DNA from: an uncultured beta proteobacterium
GTDB lineage: Bacteria > Pseudomonadota > Gammaproteobacteria > Burkholderiales > Burkholderiaceae_C
Direction: 5' to 3'
Assembly: GCA_903909815.1 (NCBI GenBank)
Contig: CAIVXG010000217.1
Coordinates: 1 to 64,000 of the forward strand
DNA: 64,000 nt
Under the pieces are notes generated by a model, which was not told the origin of the DNA, made no database searches, and worked only from the letters and a program-made list of their open reading frames with translations. Both the position numbers and the translations under genes were made by a program. Below, piece after piece: positions 16,469 through 27,109 of the stretch (the stretch's first letter is position 1; each line of letters opens with the position of its first letter).

Positions 16469-17284
16469 TTATTTCCCACCAAAAAGACGCTTCAGAAATC
16501 CCTGCTTGGGTGCTTCAGTGAATCGCATCGGTTTGTCCTCGCCCAAGAAGCGATCGATCACGTCCTTGTAGGCCTCTGACACGTCGCTGCCTTGCATGTG
16601 CACGGCAGGCACCCCTTGGTTTGAAGCCTGTAGCACTGATTCGCTCTCGGGAATGACGCCGATGAGCTTGATGCGAAGGATGTCCTGAATGTCCTCCAGC
16701 GACAGCATTTGGCCCTGATCGACACGCGCCGGGTTGTAGCGGGTGATCAGCAGATGCTCCTTGATCGGCTCCAGGCCTTCGATCGCGCGTCGGGTCTTGC
16801 TCGAAAGCATGCCCAAAATTCGGTCCGAATCGCGCACCGACGAAACCTCAGGGTTGGTCACTACCAGCGCCTCATCGGCAAAATGCATGGCCATGAGTGC
16901 GCCGGTCTCGATCCCTGCGGGGGAGTCGCACACGATGTATTCAAATCCCATCTCGGCCAGATCCGTCAACACTTTGGCCACGCCTTCCTGCGTCAGTGCA
17001 TCCTTGTCGCGTGTTTGCGAAGCGGCAAGCACATAGAGGTTGTCGCATTGTTTGTCCTTGATCAGGGCCTGTGTCAACTTGGCCTCGCCGTGGATGACGT
17101 TGATCAAGTCGTACACCACGCGGCGTTCACAACCCATGATCAGATCCAGATTGCGCAGGCCCACATCAAAATCAATCACGGCCGTCTTATGGCCGCGCAG
17201 TGCCAAGCCGGTGGAAAAGCTGGCGCTGGTGGTCGTTTTACCCACGCCACCCTTGCCGGAGGTGACCACAATAATTTTCGTCAT
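16469..17284 (-). CDS. minD: Septum-site-determining ATPase MinD
   Basis: 271 residues. The deviant Walker A is GKGGVGKTT (10-18), with switch regions [13 protein letters not shown] and CDSPAGIE. The C-terminal [19 protein letters not shown] is the amphipathic membrane-targeting helix. This ParA-family ATPase recruits MinC to the membrane and is displaced by MinE. Its length is as usual for MinD. It lies between minC (68-bp gap) and minE (4-bp gap). Confidence 0.98.
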   Translation of the reverse strand: MTKIIVVTSGKGGVGKTTTSASFSTGLALRGHKTAVIDFDVGLRNLDLIMGCERRVVYDLINVIHGEAKLTQALIKDKQCDNLYVLAASQTRDKDALTQEGVAKVLTDLAEMGFEYIVCDSPAGIETGALMAMHFADEALVVTNPEVSSVRDSDRILGMLSSKTRRAIEGLEPIKEHLLITRYNPARVDQGQMLSLEDIQDILRIKLIGVIPESESVLQASNQGVPAVHMQGSDVSEAYKDVIDRFLGEDKPMRFTEAPKQGFLKRLFGGK

Positions 17285-17352
17285 GGAATGCAATCTCTTT
17301 CAATAAAAACAAGGAAATGCTGCGCCAAACGGCGCAAGCCCGGGCCCGTCCT

Positions 17353-18129
17353 TCAGGCTTTCAGCGCCTCAATCAGCAATTTGTCCTGACCGTCGTTGCT
17401 CAAGCGCACCTGCGCCGGCTTGCCGCGCACATCGGCGGCGAGTGGGGTTTCACTGGTCCGGTAGATCCCGGCAATGGAAATCAGTTCGGGCTCCAGGCTC
17501 AGCGAGAATATGCGGGCGTTGGTGTTGCCGCTTGCGCCGGCCATGGCCTTGCCGCGCAGCGGCGCGTACACGTGAATATTTCCATCGGCCACCACTTCGG
17601 CACCCTGGTTCACCATGGCCAGGATGACCAGGTCGCCACCCCGGGCGTAAATCTTCTGCCCGGAACGCAACGGCCTGTCCACAACCATGGTGGCGGGACC
17701 GGGAACCTCACGTATTGTTTCGCGCACGCGCTCGGGCGCGCTTTCCTGCGGGACCTCGACCACGCGCGCGCGCGGCAGGTCAGCCAAGGCCTCTGCCAGA
17801 CCCAAGGCGCGTGCAGCTTCAACCCAAGCTGCGCTGGCACCGCGCACCGCAACCGGAGTCAGCCGGCACGACCGCAGCACCGCCAACAGGGGTGCGAGAT
17901 CCTGCAGCCCAGTGTCGGGCGCCAGTTGTGAAAAATCAAGCACCAGCGCATCGTGGTCAAAAAACTCAGCGCACTCGGCATTAGCCCCGAATTGCTTGAT
18001 GAGATCGGCGGCCAGAACGTCCCACTGGCTCGTTTTGAGCAGCATGGCCACCATGGGCAACTGGGCGCTCTTGATTTCGAATGACGATTGAAGCGGGGCC
18101 GGTGCAAGGCCAGCAGAAGAAACGGACAT
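17353..18129 (-). CDS. minC: Septum-site-determining protein MinC
   Basis: 258 residues. The N-terminal FtsZ-interacting domain (about 10-110) contains [17 protein letters not shown], and the C-terminal beta-helix MinD-binding domain (about 150-255) shows [37 protein letters not shown] and [21 protein letters not shown]. It inhibits FtsZ polymerisation at the poles. The ATG at 18129 is chosen because upstream in-frame sequence does not resemble MinC. First gene of minCDE. Confidence 0.96.
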   Translation of the reverse strand: MSVSSAGLAPAPLQSSFEIKSAQLPMVAMLLKTSQWDVLAADLIKQFGANAECAEFFDHDALVLDFSQLAPDTGLQDLAPLLAVLRSCRLTPVAVRGASAAWVEAARALGLAEALADLPRARVVEVPQESAPERVRETIREVPGPATMVVDRPLRSGQKIYARGGDLVILAMVNQGAEVVADGNIHVYAPLRGKAMAGASGNTNARIFSLSLEPELISIAGIYRTSETPLAADVRGKPAQVRLSNDGQDKLLIEALKA

Positions 18130-18386
18130 AGGCAGGGGGAACAACGACGGACCGAGAAAGGTGGACGGGCGGGGGAAAACCGATTTGACAACGCTTGAAA
18201 CGCAGCCAAGCCCAGCCTCAATTTTACTTGACCGGTTGCTTGCGAAAAGTCGCGGCGGACTTAGCTGCCACCCCCCTTTCCCGCAGCAGTCACCGCACAA
18301 AGCGCCTTTGCAAGCGTGTCACGATTTAAACTTGCCCAGCGTGCACACGACCGACCAGGACGCCCGCTCCACCCGAAAGGATTGCC

Positions 18387-19568
18387 ATGTCAACCGAAGC
18401 TTCCGATAAGAAATTTGGCGTGCATCCGGACGTTCTGAAGCTCGGTCTGGTGAGCTTCCTGACGGACCTGAGTTCGGAGATTATTTTCTCGGTGTTCGCG
18501 ATTTTCTTCACCACCATCGCGGGCGCATCGGCGGCGCTTTTGGGGCTGGTGGAGGGGCTGGCCGATTTGTCAGCGTCGTCGCTCAATTACTTGTCCGGCT
18601 GGTGGTCGGATCGCACCGGCCAGCGCAAGCCCTTTGCGCTGGCCGGCTACGGTTTTTCCACGCTCGCCAAACTCATCCTTTTGATCTCCAGTTCGATTGC
18701 CGGACTCACGTTGTTTCGGGTGATTGAGCGGCTGGGGAAGAGTTTTCGCGGACCGCCACGCGACGCGTGGCTCTCAAGCGTCGCCGACAAGGACCAGCGG
18801 GGATATTCGTTTGGCGTGCACAAGGCAATGGACAAGGCGGGCGCCGTGCTTGGACCGCTCGTGGCCTATGGGCTGTTGCTGTGGTTGGGCGAAGGCGAGT
18901 CCACCTTTCGCCTCCTGTTCTGGTTCGCACTGGTTCCCGCCATCGCCAGCGTGGCGGTACTGGCGCGCATCGCGGATCAACCCGGTGTCGCGCATCCGCG
19001 CGAGAACATGTTTGCCGCCTGGGCCACGCTCAGCCCGGAGTTCAAGCGCTACCTTGTCCCTGCCGGCATCTTTTCTCTGGCGTATTTCAGCTTCGGTTTC
19101 CTGCTGTTGCGGGCGCACAGCATCGGGTTCGCGGTCAGGGACATCGTACTGCTCTACGCCTTGTTCAATGCGGCCTTCGTCGTGGCCGCACCGCTGCTGG
19201 GAAAGCTGGGTGACCGCGTCGGTCGGGGCCGCATGATCATGCTGGGCTACCTGATCTATCTATTGCTGAGTCTGGGCCTGGCCGCAGCCAGCGAGAAGTG
19301 GCAACTGGTCGTCCTGTTCATCGTCTATGGCATCTTCTTCGCGATCGACGAAGCTCAGAGCAAGGCGTTCATCGCCGACCTGGAGCCTGAGCGTCGTGCC
19401 TCGGCCATCGGCCTGTACAACTTTGTCACCGGCCTGATCTATTTGCCCGCATCGCTCATGGCCGGCGCCCTGTGGCTGCTGCATCCGGGCGCGGCCTTCC
19501 TGACGGCGGCTACGCTGGCGCTGCTGGCCCTGGTCGTTTTTGCCGGATTGCGTCCGGATCAAAAATAG
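18387..19568 (+). CDS. Major facilitator superfamily transporter
   Basis: 393 residues, about 12 transmembrane segments. Near 30-50 it has LSSEIIFSVFAIFFTT, and the loop 2-3 motif is WWSDRTGQRKP (the MFS GxxxDxxGRR/K equivalent). A second half-motif, LGDRVGRGRMI, occurs at the repeat boundary. It belongs to an MFS group of unknown substrate. It is divergent from minC, with 257 bp between starts. The ribosome-binding site is AAAGGA. Confidence 0.85.
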   Translation: MSTEASDKKFGVHPDVLKLGLVSFLTDLSSEIIFSVFAIFFTTIAGASAALLGLVEGLADLSASSLNYLSGWWSDRTGQRKPFALAGYGFSTLAKLILLISSSIAGLTLFRVIERLGKSFRGPPRDAWLSSVADKDQRGYSFGVHKAMDKAGAVLGPLVAYGLLLWLGEGESTFRLLFWFALVPAIASVAVLARIADQPGVAHPRENMFAAWATLSPEFKRYLVPAGIFSLAYFSFGFLLLRAHSIGFAVRDIVLLYALFNAAFVVAAPLLGKLGDRVGRGRMIMLGYLIYLLLSLGLAAASEKWQLVVLFIVYGIFFAIDEAQSKAFIADLEPERRASAIGLYNFVTGLIYLPASLMAGALWLLHPGAAFLTAATLALLALVVFAGLRPDQK

Positions 19569-19608
19569 GGCGACCGCGCTGCCCGGCGCAATCCAGGCGC
19601 GGCCACCT

Positions 19609-20289
19609 TCAGCCGAGAATCTGGCGTAAAAATGCGCTGATATCGGCCACCTCGCGCGGGTGCACGCTGTGTGGCATGGGGTAGGTATGCCATTGCACCG
19701 GGTAACCCAAGGCGCTGAGCTGCGTGTGGGCTGCCTCGCCCCGGGCAAGCACCACCACTGGATCCTGTGTGCCGTGCGCCATGAAGATGGGCGTGGCGGC
19801 ATTGGCGTTGCTGCGCTCTTGCGTCAGTGTGTCAGCCAAGGGCAAATAGCCCGACAGGGCCATGATGCCGGCCAATTTCGCGGTGTGGCGCAAGCCCACA
19901 TGCAGGGCCATCGCGCAGCCTTGGGAGAACCCGGCCACAACGATCTTTTCGGGCGCGATGCCGCGCGCCACTTCGTTGGCAATCAGGGCCTCGACGGCGC
20001 GGGCCGAGGTGGCGATGCCGGGCCCGTCCTCACGCCTCACTGCGCCGGCACCGAGTTCGGTGCCGAAGATGTCGTACCAGGCCGGCATCTCGTAGCCCCC
20101 GTTCAGGGTGACAGGAAGGGTCGGTGCATGGGGAAAGACAAAGCGGATGGCGGGGCAGCCGGTCAAATCGAGCTCGGGGACGATGGCGGCAAAGTCATCG
20201 CCACTGGCGCCCAGGCCATGCAGCCAGATCACCGTAGCCGTGGGTTGGGGGGCGGACTCGATTTCGATGCGGGCAAGCAGTGTGGACAT
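19609..20289 (-). CDS. Carboxylesterase / phospholipase family alpha/beta hydrolase
   Basis: 226 residues of the cytosolic carboxylesterase (YpfH/EstB-like, Abhydrolase_2) family. The oxyanion motif is WLHGLGASGDDF, the nucleophile Ser122 lies in GFSQG, Asp176 in HGTQDPVV and His207 in MPHSVH, so the triad is complete. It hydrolyses short-chain carboxylic esters, and the natural substrate is unknown. The start at 20289 gives the normal length, although the ribosome-binding site is weak. Convergent with the MFS gene. Confidence 0.88.
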   Translation of the reverse strand: MSTLLARIEIESAPQPTATVIWLHGLGASGDDFAAIVPELDLTGCPAIRFVFPHAPTLPVTLNGGYEMPAWYDIFGTELGAGAVRREDGPGIATSARAVEALIANEVARGIAPEKIVVAGFSQGCAMALHVGLRHTAKLAGIMALSGYLPLADTLTQERSNANAATPIFMAHGTQDPVVVLARGEAAHTQLSALGYPVQWHTYPMPHSVHPREVADISAFLRQILG

Positions 20290-20452
20290 GGAATGTTGAA
20301 TAGGTGGATAGGGGCCGGATTCGGGCATCAAGTATCGCATCGCGTTTCCTGAATCCCTGCCGCTGGTGTGGACACGCCCAGGTCGCCGGTCAGCGCCACG
20401 GCGGGGGTCACTACCATGGGCACTTCCTGTCCGTGGCATTTTGGAGCTATCA

Positions 20453-21007
20453 ATGAAATTGCAAACCATCCTCTTGAACCTCGGCGCCGCATGCAGCCTG
20501 GCGTTTGTCGCTGGCGACGCCCTGGCGGCATTGGCCGTGGGCGCCATGGCTCCGGACTTCACCACTGAAGCCGCGCTCGGCGGCAAGGAGTTCAAGTTTT
20601 CGCTGGCACAGGCTTTGAGCAAGGGGCCGGTGGTGCTGTACTTTTACCCCAAGGCATTCACCACGGGCTGCACTATCGAGGCCCATGACTTTGCCGAGGC
20701 GACGCCGAAATTCAACGCCCTGGGCGCGACTGTGGTGGGGGTATCTAACGACAGCATCGACACCTTGAAGAAGTTCTCGGTCGAAGCCTGTCGCGATCAG
20801 TTCGCCGTGGCCGCCGACAGCGGCGCACGCATCATGAAGCAGTACGACGCTGCCTTCCTGCTCAAGCCTGACATGGCAGACCGCATTTCCTATGTCATCG
20901 GCCCGAACGGCAAACTGCTCTACGTCTACTCCAGTCTGAGTCCGGACCAGCATGTGGCCAACACGCTCAAGGCCGTGCAGCAGTGGCGCGCGGCGCTGCC
21001 GCGCTGA
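20453..21007 (+). CDS. Exported peroxiredoxin (AhpC/TSA, BCP-like)
   Basis: 184 residues with a signal peptide (1-25, ending DALA-A), so probably periplasmic. The thioredoxin-fold core includes LYFYPKAFTTGCTIEAHDF with peroxidatic Cys73 and the preceding Pro/Thr environment of bacterioferritin-comigratory-type peroxiredoxins. A second Cys113 in VEACRDQ is a candidate resolving residue but is not at the classic +5 position. GGAG precedes the ATG. It should reduce peroxides in the periplasm using an unidentified thiol donor. Divergent from the esterase gene. Confidence 0.87.
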   Translation: MKLQTILLNLGAACSLAFVAGDALAALAVGAMAPDFTTEAALGGKEFKFSLAQALSKGPVVLYFYPKAFTTGCTIEAHDFAEATPKFNALGATVVGVSNDSIDTLKKFSVEACRDQFAVAADSGARIMKQYDAAFLLKPDMADRISYVIGPNGKLLYVYSSLSPDQHVANTLKAVQQWRAALPR

Positions 21008-21022
21008 CTAGCCTGCTGCGGT

Positions 21023-23131
21023 TCAGAAGCTTTCCCAGTCGTCCCCACCTGCTGCTGCCGCAGGCGCGGCGATAGCCGCGGGCTTGGGTTTGGGCAGCGG
21101 TTGGGGCTTGGCGGACGCGCCCAGCGACTTGCGCGGCGGCGGTGCCGCCACCGGTCGGCGACTCGGCGTCCGGGCAGGCGGGATGCGCATCGCATAGCTC
21201 GATGGCCCGTGCACCTTGAACGCTGCCACGGTTTGCACCAAATCGTCGGCTTGTGATTTCAAGCTGCTGGCGGCCGCGGCCATTTCCTCAACCAGGGCCG
21301 CATTTTGCTGCGTCACCTGGTCCATCTGCGTCACGGCCTCGCCCACTTGAGAAACTCCGAGACTTTGCTCGTTGCTGGCCGCGCTGATCTCGCCCATGAT
21401 GTCGGTCACGCGGCGGATGCTGCTGACCACTTCGGTCATGGTCGCGCCCGCGTTGTCCACCAGCGCGGTGCCGTGCTCCACGCGCTCCACGCTGGCGTTG
21501 ATGAGCGTCTTGATCTCCTTGGCGGCGTCGGCCGAACGTCCCGCCAGACTGCGCACTTCGCTTGCGACCACCGCAAATCCACGGCCCTGTTCTCCGGCAC
21601 GTGCCGCTTCCACGGCGGCGTTGAGCGCCAGGATATTGGTTTGAAAGGCGATGCCGTCGATCACCTGAATGATGTCGGAAATCTTGCGCGAACTCGCGTT
21701 GATTCCCTTCATCGTGTCTACCACTTGCGCCACCACTTCGCCGCCCTGGATAGCCACCGTGGAGGCGTTCATGGCGAGTTGATTGGCCTGGCGCGCGCTG
21801 TCGGCGTTTTGCTTCACCGTGGCGCTGAGTTCCTCCATCGAGGCTGCTGTCTGCTCCAACGCGCTGGCCTGACTCTCTGTGCGCGACGACAGATCGTGGT
21901 TGCCCTGGGCGATTTCTGCGCTGGCCGTGGCCACGCCTTCCGAGCCCTGGCGCACCTGGGTCACGACAGTTGAGAGTTGATCGCGCATCTTGGTCAGCGC
22001 CTGCATCAATTGGCCGAGCTCGTTGCTGCCCTGTACCTGCACCTCCACCGTCAAATTGCCCTCGGTCACGGCCGTGGCCACCTTGACGGCCTGCGCCACC
22101 GGCCCGGTGATGCTGCGCACAAAGGCGATGGAAAGGCCCACGGTGGCGGCCAGACCCGCCAGCAACAACGCCGCCACCAGCATTTCTGTGCGCTGCAGTG
22201 AACTGACCCGCGCCTCCAGGGCTGCGCTCAGGCTCTTCATCGCGACCGCGTTGAATTCGTACAGGCCATCGATGGTGCGGGTGAATTCGTCGAAGTAATC
22301 TGCAGCCGGGTATTTGACCTCTGCGGCATCGATCAAAGCCTGATCGGCCAGCGCCAGCGCCTTGTCCACGGCGGCGCGAGCGGCATCGAAGCGCGCGCCC
22401 AACGCCGCCTTGGTCGCGGCATTGATGTCGGTGGAGCGTTTCAGATTGCGCTCCATTTCACCCCTCACTTCCCGTGCACGTTTGCCCAAAGCCTGCAGCG
22501 CAGCACGCCCTTCAGGTGGTAGCACGCCCTGGGTCAGGAACCCCGTTCCTTGGGCGCGCATGATGCCCAGGTTCTCCGCCAGCCAGGGCATATTCACCAG
22601 CGAGGCTTCGACCAGGAAGAAGGAACCGGCATCGGGGTCCAGCGACAAGCCGAATTCACTCAGCACATCTTCGTTCAGAATCAGCACATCGTTGATCAAC
22701 TGGGTATGGAGTTTGGTGCTTTCCGCGGCCTTGATTTGGGCGCCTGAAATCTTCGGCTCCAGACCGGCCCAGCGCTGCTTCAGATCGCTCCACGAAGCCA
22801 AAATCGAGGCCGAAGCGTCAGCCGCCTTGATCTCGCTGTCAAAGGCAGCTACCGCCTTGAGCAACTGATCACGCACGCCGGGGCGGCGCGCGGCCAGTGC
22901 CTCGTTGCCGTTCAGTGCACCGGCCGACAGGCCGCGATGCACTTGCATCATTTGCACCACCTTGTTCAGCGCCGTCACCGCGCCACTGGCTCGGTCCTCC
23001 TGTTGGGCCACGGCAATGTCTGACGCCAAGCGCTTGAAATACAGGCCGGTGGGAACGGCCACCATGATCAGCGTGATCACGCCCAGGATAAGAAACTTCT
23101 GGGCCAGACCCCAACGATGCAATAGCGACAT
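21023..23131 (-). CDS. Methyl-accepting chemotaxis protein
   Basis: 702 residues. TM1 (about 10-32), a periplasmic helical sensor of about 280 residues with a [14 protein letters not shown] motif like NIT-type sensors, TM2 (about 316-338), HAMP (about 340-390), then the signalling hairpin whose tip contains [21 protein letters not shown], split here by the usual heptads. A Pro-rich tail ends in DDWESF, which fits the CheR/CheB-tethering pentapeptide (NWETF type). It should modulate a CheA/CheW array, and the ligand is unknown. No che genes lie nearby. It is monocistronic. Confidence 0.94.
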   Translation of the reverse strand: MSLLHRWGLAQKFLILGVITLIMVAVPTGLYFKRLASDIAVAQQEDRASGAVTALNKVVQMMQVHRGLSAGALNGNEALAARRPGVRDQLLKAVAAFDSEIKAADASASILASWSDLKQRWAGLEPKISGAQIKAAESTKLHTQLINDVLILNEDVLSEFGLSLDPDAGSFFLVEASLVNMPWLAENLGIMRAQGTGFLTQGVLPPEGRAALQALGKRAREVRGEMERNLKRSTDINAATKAALGARFDAARAAVDKALALADQALIDAAEVKYPAADYFDEFTRTIDGLYEFNAVAMKSLSAALEARVSSLQRTEMLVAALLLAGLAATVGLSIAFVRSITGPVAQAVKVATAVTEGNLTVEVQVQGSNELGQLMQALTKMRDQLSTVVTQVRQGSEGVATASAEIAQGNHDLSSRTESQASALEQTAASMEELSATVKQNADSARQANQLAMNASTVAIQGGEVVAQVVDTMKGINASSRKISDIIQVIDGIAFQTNILALNAAVEAARAGEQGRGFAVVASEVRSLAGRSADAAKEIKTLINASVERVEHGTALVDNAGATMTEVVSSIRRVTDIMGEISAASNEQSLGVSQVGEAVTQMDQVTQQNAALVEEMAAAASSLKSQADDLVQTVAAFKVHGPSSYAMRIPPARTPSRRPVAAPPPRKSLGASAKPQPLPKPKPAAIAAPAAAAGGDDWESF

Positions 23132-23265
23132 GACGTGTCTCCTGATGATGGTAGCCCGATCTTAGCAACACCCGGGGATCACTCAGCGTTTCTGACGGCG
23201 CTTGTATGAATTCACGTGCACGTACTGGAAGCGGCAACCCGCGCCGTCCAGGCTTGCTGACGGCG

Positions 23266-24501
23266 TCAAAGCTTGGTGCCGTCCAGCGCCTCATCCAGCA
23301 GCTCGATCCAGTGGCGCACCGGTGTCGCGGTGCCGCTTTGCAGGTGCGCGATGCAGCCCACATTGGCCGACACGATTTGCGCAGGGTTCAGCTCACCCAG
23401 GTGCGCCAGCTTGCGGTCGCGCAGCGGATATGCCACCTGCGGGTTCAGCACGGAATAGGTTCCGGCCGAGCCGCAACACAGATTCGACTCGGTGCGCGTG
23501 GTCTTGACGTCAAAGCCCAGTTCGCCCAGATACTGTTCGACGCCGCCGCGCAGTTTCTGGCCGTGCTGCAGCGAACAGGGTGGGTGATAGGCCACGCTGT
23601 TTGCTGCGTCCAAGCGAAGCTTTCCCTGCAGCTTTTGCGCCAGTTCGGGCAGCCATTCGCTCAGGTCCCGTGTTAGCTCGGAGATGCGCTGCGCCTTGGC
23701 TGCATAGACGGGATCGTGTCGCAGCAAGTGACCGTATTCCTTGACCGTGACACCGCAGCCGGAGGCGTTCATCATGATGGCCTCGACGCCGCCCTCCACG
23801 TAGGGCCACCAAGCATCGATGTTGGCGCGCATCTCATCGCGTGCCCGATCCTGGTCGTTCAGGTGAAACTTGACGGCGCCGCAACAACCCGCCTTGGCCG
23901 CGACCCGCGTTTGAATGCCGACAGCGTCGAGCACGCGCGCGCTGGCCGCGTTGATATTTGGCATCATCGCCGGCTGCACACAGCCAGCCAGCATCAGCAC
24001 CTGGCGCGGGTGTTGGCGGGTGGGCCATTCGCCTGCGTCCTGCTTGGGCGGCAGCTTGTTCTTGAGTGACGCCGGCATGACCGCGCGCAGCATCTGGCCC
24101 AGCTTCATCGCCGGGGCAAACAGCGGTGAGGGCAGCCCCTCCTTGAGCGCCCAGCGCAGGGCGCGCTCCGGCGCCGGCCGGCTCACTTTTTCGTCCACCA
24201 GCTTGCGTCCGATGTCGAGCAAATGGCCGTAGCTCACGCCGCTGGGGCAGGTGGTTTCGCAGTTGCGGCAGGTCAGACAGCGGTCCAGGTGCATTTGGGT
24301 CCTGCGCGTGGGCGTGAGGCCTTCGAGCACCTGCTTCATGAGGTAGATGCGACCGCGCGGACCGTCCAGCTCGTCGCCCAGGATTTGGTATGAGGGGCAG
24401 GTGGCGTTGCAAAAACCGCAGTGCACGCACTTTCGCAAAATGGCTTCGGCCTCCAGGCCGTCGGTTGTGCCTGCGTATTCAGGGGCGAGGTTGGTTTGCA
24501 T
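23266..24501 (-). CDS. glcF: Glycolate oxidase iron-sulfur subunit
   Basis: 411 residues. Two 4Fe-4S clusters are indicated by CVHCGFCNATCP (about 21-32) and CLTCRNCETTCPSG (about 75-88), followed by two CCG-type cysteine-rich domains (GCVQPAMMPN, KAGCCGAVKFHLN, SGCGVTVKEYG, NLCCGSAGTYS). It passes electrons from glycolate oxidation to the quinone pool with GlcD and GlcE. It is 11 bp downstream of glcE. No glcD is adjacent. Confidence 0.95.
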   Translation of the reverse strand: MQTNLAPEYAGTTDGLEAEAILRKCVHCGFCNATCPSYQILGDELDGPRGRIYLMKQVLEGLTPTRRTQMHLDRCLTCRNCETTCPSGVSYGHLLDIGRKLVDEKVSRPAPERALRWALKEGLPSPLFAPAMKLGQMLRAVMPASLKNKLPPKQDAGEWPTRQHPRQVLMLAGCVQPAMMPNINAASARVLDAVGIQTRVAAKAGCCGAVKFHLNDQDRARDEMRANIDAWWPYVEGGVEAIMMNASGCGVTVKEYGHLLRHDPVYAAKAQRISELTRDLSEWLPELAQKLQGKLRLDAANSVAYHPPCSLQHGQKLRGGVEQYLGELGFDVKTTRTESNLCCGSAGTYSVLNPQVAYPLRDRKLAHLGELNPAQIVSANVGCIAHLQSGTATPVRHWIELLDEALDGTKL

Positions 24502-24512
24502 GCGGTGTGGGG

Positions 24513-25643
24513 TCAGTTGAATTCGGCGGGATTGAACACGCCCGCCGGGTCGAACTCGGCCCTGAGTCGTTGCTGGATGCGCGCCAGCGGTTCGGGCAGT
24601 CGCGCGCGCCGCTGCACGGGTTCAGTCGAATGGGCGGGCGCGACGAACAAGGTGGCGTGGCCTGCGGCCCGGGCCGCAGTTTCGCGTAGTGCTTGGGTCG
24701 CATTGAGGGGTGCCCACAGCCAGCGCTGCGCGCCATGCCATTGCACGAGTTGCGGCCAGGGCAGATCCAGTACTGGAGCAGTTTGCGCCACGCTCAGGCA
24801 CCAAAGCCCCATGTCGGGCGCGCTGGGTTGGGCGAAGAACGGTAGCCGCAGGTCGCGACACGCCTGCCAGTCGGGTGCGGCCAGCGCGTTGTCCAGACGC
24901 TTTCCGCCGACCTCAACCAGCATCTTCTGACTCGCCGCTTGCACTGCCGCGGCGGCGCCGCGCAGGCGCACAAAAAGCAGTTCGGGGCGGTCGCCACTGG
25001 TGACGTCCCTGACCCAGCAACTGGCGTTCAGGGGCAAGGGCTGAGCGCCCCAACGATGCAATTGCGCCAGGGCCCGCGCCTGATCGAGCTCGAACACCAG
25101 CGTGGCCTCTGCCACCGCCAGCGGCAGCACCTTGAGCGAGACCTCGGCGATCAGGCCCAACGTGCCCCATGCGCCCACCATGAGTCGGCTCACGTCGTAG
25201 CCAGCCACGTTTTTCATGACCTGTCCACCAAAGGTCAGCAGTTCGCCGCGGCCGTTGATCAGGTTCAGGCCCAGCACAAAATCGCGTACCCCGCCCACAC
25301 TGGCGCGCGCCGGGCCGCTCAAGCCTGTGGCCACCATGCCGCCAACCGTTGCTCCGGTGTCTGCGCGCGACACGGCAAAGTGCGGCGGCTCAAACGCCAG
25401 GCACTGGCCCCGCTCGGCCAGTGTGGCTTCGAGTTCGGACAGCGGCGTTCCGGCACGCACTGTGACCACGAGTTCGCTCGGTTCGTAACTGGTGATGCCG
25501 CAATATTGGCGCGTGTCCAGCACCTCGCCGCGAAGTGACTGCGCCATGAAGTCTTTGCTGCCGCCGCCCCGAATGCGCAGCGCGGTCTGATGGGCTGCGG
25601 CTTGGCGCACGCGCTCGATCCAAGTTTGAAGTACGGGTTCCAT
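24513..25643 (-). CDS. glcE: Glycolate oxidase FAD-binding subunit
   Basis: 376 residues with a PCMH-type FAD-binding fold: LRIRGGGSKDF, TVRAGTPLSELEATLAERGQ and the flavin-contact segment TGATVGGMVATGLSGPARAS with VRDFVLGLNLING. It lacks the larger substrate domain of GlcD, as expected for GlcE. The ATG at 25643 was chosen as the last start before the conserved VLQTWIERVRQAA. It is followed by glcF. The gene upstream is a divergent CWC protein, so the catalytic GlcD subunit must be elsewhere. Confidence 0.92.
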   Translation of the reverse strand: MEPVLQTWIERVRQAAAHQTALRIRGGGSKDFMAQSLRGEVLDTRQYCGITSYEPSELVVTVRAGTPLSELEATLAERGQCLAFEPPHFAVSRADTGATVGGMVATGLSGPARASVGGVRDFVLGLNLINGRGELLTFGGQVMKNVAGYDVSRLMVGAWGTLGLIAEVSLKVLPLAVAEATLVFELDQARALAQLHRWGAQPLPLNASCWVRDVTSGDRPELLFVRLRGAAAAVQAASQKMLVEVGGKRLDNALAAPDWQACRDLRLPFFAQPSAPDMGLWCLSVAQTAPVLDLPWPQLVQWHGAQRWLWAPLNATQALRETAARAAGHATLFVAPAHSTEPVQRRARLPEPLARIQQRLRAEFDPAGVFNPAEFN

Positions 25644-25758
25644 GGTGCGCATGGTAGCCGGGAGTGGCAAGCCCGGCCCTGCCTTATCCTAAAAACTGCT
25701 TTCTACATTCGGTTGGATGCAGCCCCGGCCATGGTGCACGCTACACTGAAGGCGCCTC

Positions 25759-25986
25759 ATGCATGCTGAAACGACCCCCAACTCCGCCAGCGTCTGCCCC
25801 CTGTGCGCACAGTCCAATCAATGCGCCATGGAGCAGGGCGACGCCGCGCCCTGCTGGTGCACCGGCGTCGTGTTCACGCCCGAGTTGTTGCAGCGCATAC
25901 CCGCAGCGGCGCAAGGCCTGGCGTGCGTGTGTCAGGCTTGCGCCGCGTCGATGACCCCGCCGCCCAAACACACATCGCCATCGTAG
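25759..25986 (+). CDS. Cysteine-rich CWC family protein
   Basis: 75 residues of the CWC (Cys-Trp-Cys) family. It has [31 protein letters not shown] and CVCQACAA, eight cysteines in all, suggesting a small zinc-binding fold. Function is unknown. The C terminus overlaps the convergent mnmA gene by 55 bp, an unusually long overlap for two conserved genes. Confidence 0.85.
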   Translation: MHAETTPNSASVCPLCAQSNQCAMEQGDAAPCWCTGVVFTPELLQRIPAAAQGLACVCQACAASMTPPPKHTSPS

Positions 25987-27080
25987 AGTACCGCCGACTG
26001 ACCCGGCGTCACAGCCCACTGGGGCTGGTCGAAGCGCAGGTCAAAACGCGCTGCGCCCTCGGAGTGCATGACGCAAGGCGCGTCGGCCTGGCGGTAGCGC
26101 GTCTTGGCCGCCAGCGGCCCATCCGGCGGCGCAGCGCCGGCAACCCAACTCGCCGAGTCGGCCTGCAGGCTGTGCGACAACAGCCACGGATGATCGTGCC
26201 CCTGCACCACCCACAAGGTGTTGTTTGCCATGTCCTTGCGCGCGACGAACCATGGGCTGTGCTCTCCCACACCGCGCTGGCCCAGCGCCTGCACTGCCTT
26301 GAGCTGCGCGCCCCTGGCCTTGATGCCACCGATGCCCAGGCCCTGGCGCTGGCCCAGGGTGTAGAAGCTCAGGCCCACGTGCTGGCCCAGGATACGACCG
26401 CGTTCGTCCTTGATCGGGCCCGGCTCCTTGGCGATGTAGCGGTTCAGGAAGTCACGGAATGGCCTCTCGCCGATGAAGCAGATGCCGGTGGAGTCCTTCT
26501 TTTTGGCGTTGGGCAGGCCGATCTCGGACGCGATGCGCCGCACTTCGGTCTTGTTCAGTTCGCCCACCGGGAACAGCGTCTTGGAGAGCTGCGCCTGGTT
26601 CAGGCGATGCAAAAAATAACTCTGGTCCTTGGACGGGTCCAGCCCCTTGAGTAATTCGTGCCTTTGCGTGACCGCGTTCACGCGCACCCGGGCGTAATGA
26701 CCCGTGGCAATCTTTTCCGCCCCCAGGCGCATGGCGTGATCGAGGAAGGCCTTGAACTTGATTTCGGCGTTGCACAGGATGTCGGGGTTGGGCGTGCGGC
26801 CCACCTGGTATTCGCGCAGGAACTCGGCGAACACGCGGTCCTTGTATTCGGCGGCGAAATTGACGTGTTCGATCTCGATGCCGAGCACGTCGGCCACCGC
26901 TGCGGCATCGACGAAATCGATATTGGACGAACAGTATTCCGAGTCGTCGTCATCTTCCCAGTTCTTCATGAAGAGGGCGACGACGTCAAACCCTTGCTGT
27001 TTCAGCAGCCAGGCCGTGACCGCGGAGTCCACTCCGCCGCTGAGTCCCACCACCACGCGCCTGCCGGTTTGCTTGTTCAT
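25932..27080 (-). CDS. mnmA: tRNA-specific 2-thiouridylase MnmA
   Basis: 382 residues. The PP-loop SGGVDS is at 14-19. A catalytic cysteine lies in [12 protein letters not shown] and the second in [16 protein letters not shown], and GHYARV and the C-terminal beta-barrel ([18 protein letters not shown]) are present. It adds sulfur to the wobble uridine (s2U34) of tRNAs for Lys, Glu and Gln. The ATG at 27080 is the start of the conserved region. nudJ lies 29 bp upstream in the same direction, the same neighbour as in Escherichia coli. Confidence 0.97.
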   Translation of the reverse strand: MNKQTGRRVVVGLSGGVDSAVTAWLLKQQGFDVVALFMKNWEDDDDSEYCSSNIDFVDAAAVADVLGIEIEHVNFAAEYKDRVFAEFLREYQVGRTPNPDILCNAEIKFKAFLDHAMRLGAEKIATGHYARVRVNAVTQRHELLKGLDPSKDQSYFLHRLNQAQLSKTLFPVGELNKTEVRRIASEIGLPNAKKKDSTGICFIGERPFRDFLNRYIAKEPGPIKDERGRILGQHVGLSFYTLGQRQGLGIGGIKARGAQLKAVQALGQRGVGEHSPWFVARKDMANNTLWVVQGHDHPWLLSHSLQADSASWVAGAAPPDGPLAAKTRYRQADAPCVMHSEGAARFDLRFDQPQWAVTPGQSAVLYDGDVCLGGGVIDAAQA

Positions 27081-27109
27081 AACCTGCGGATTATCCTGGT
27101 GGAGTCGAC

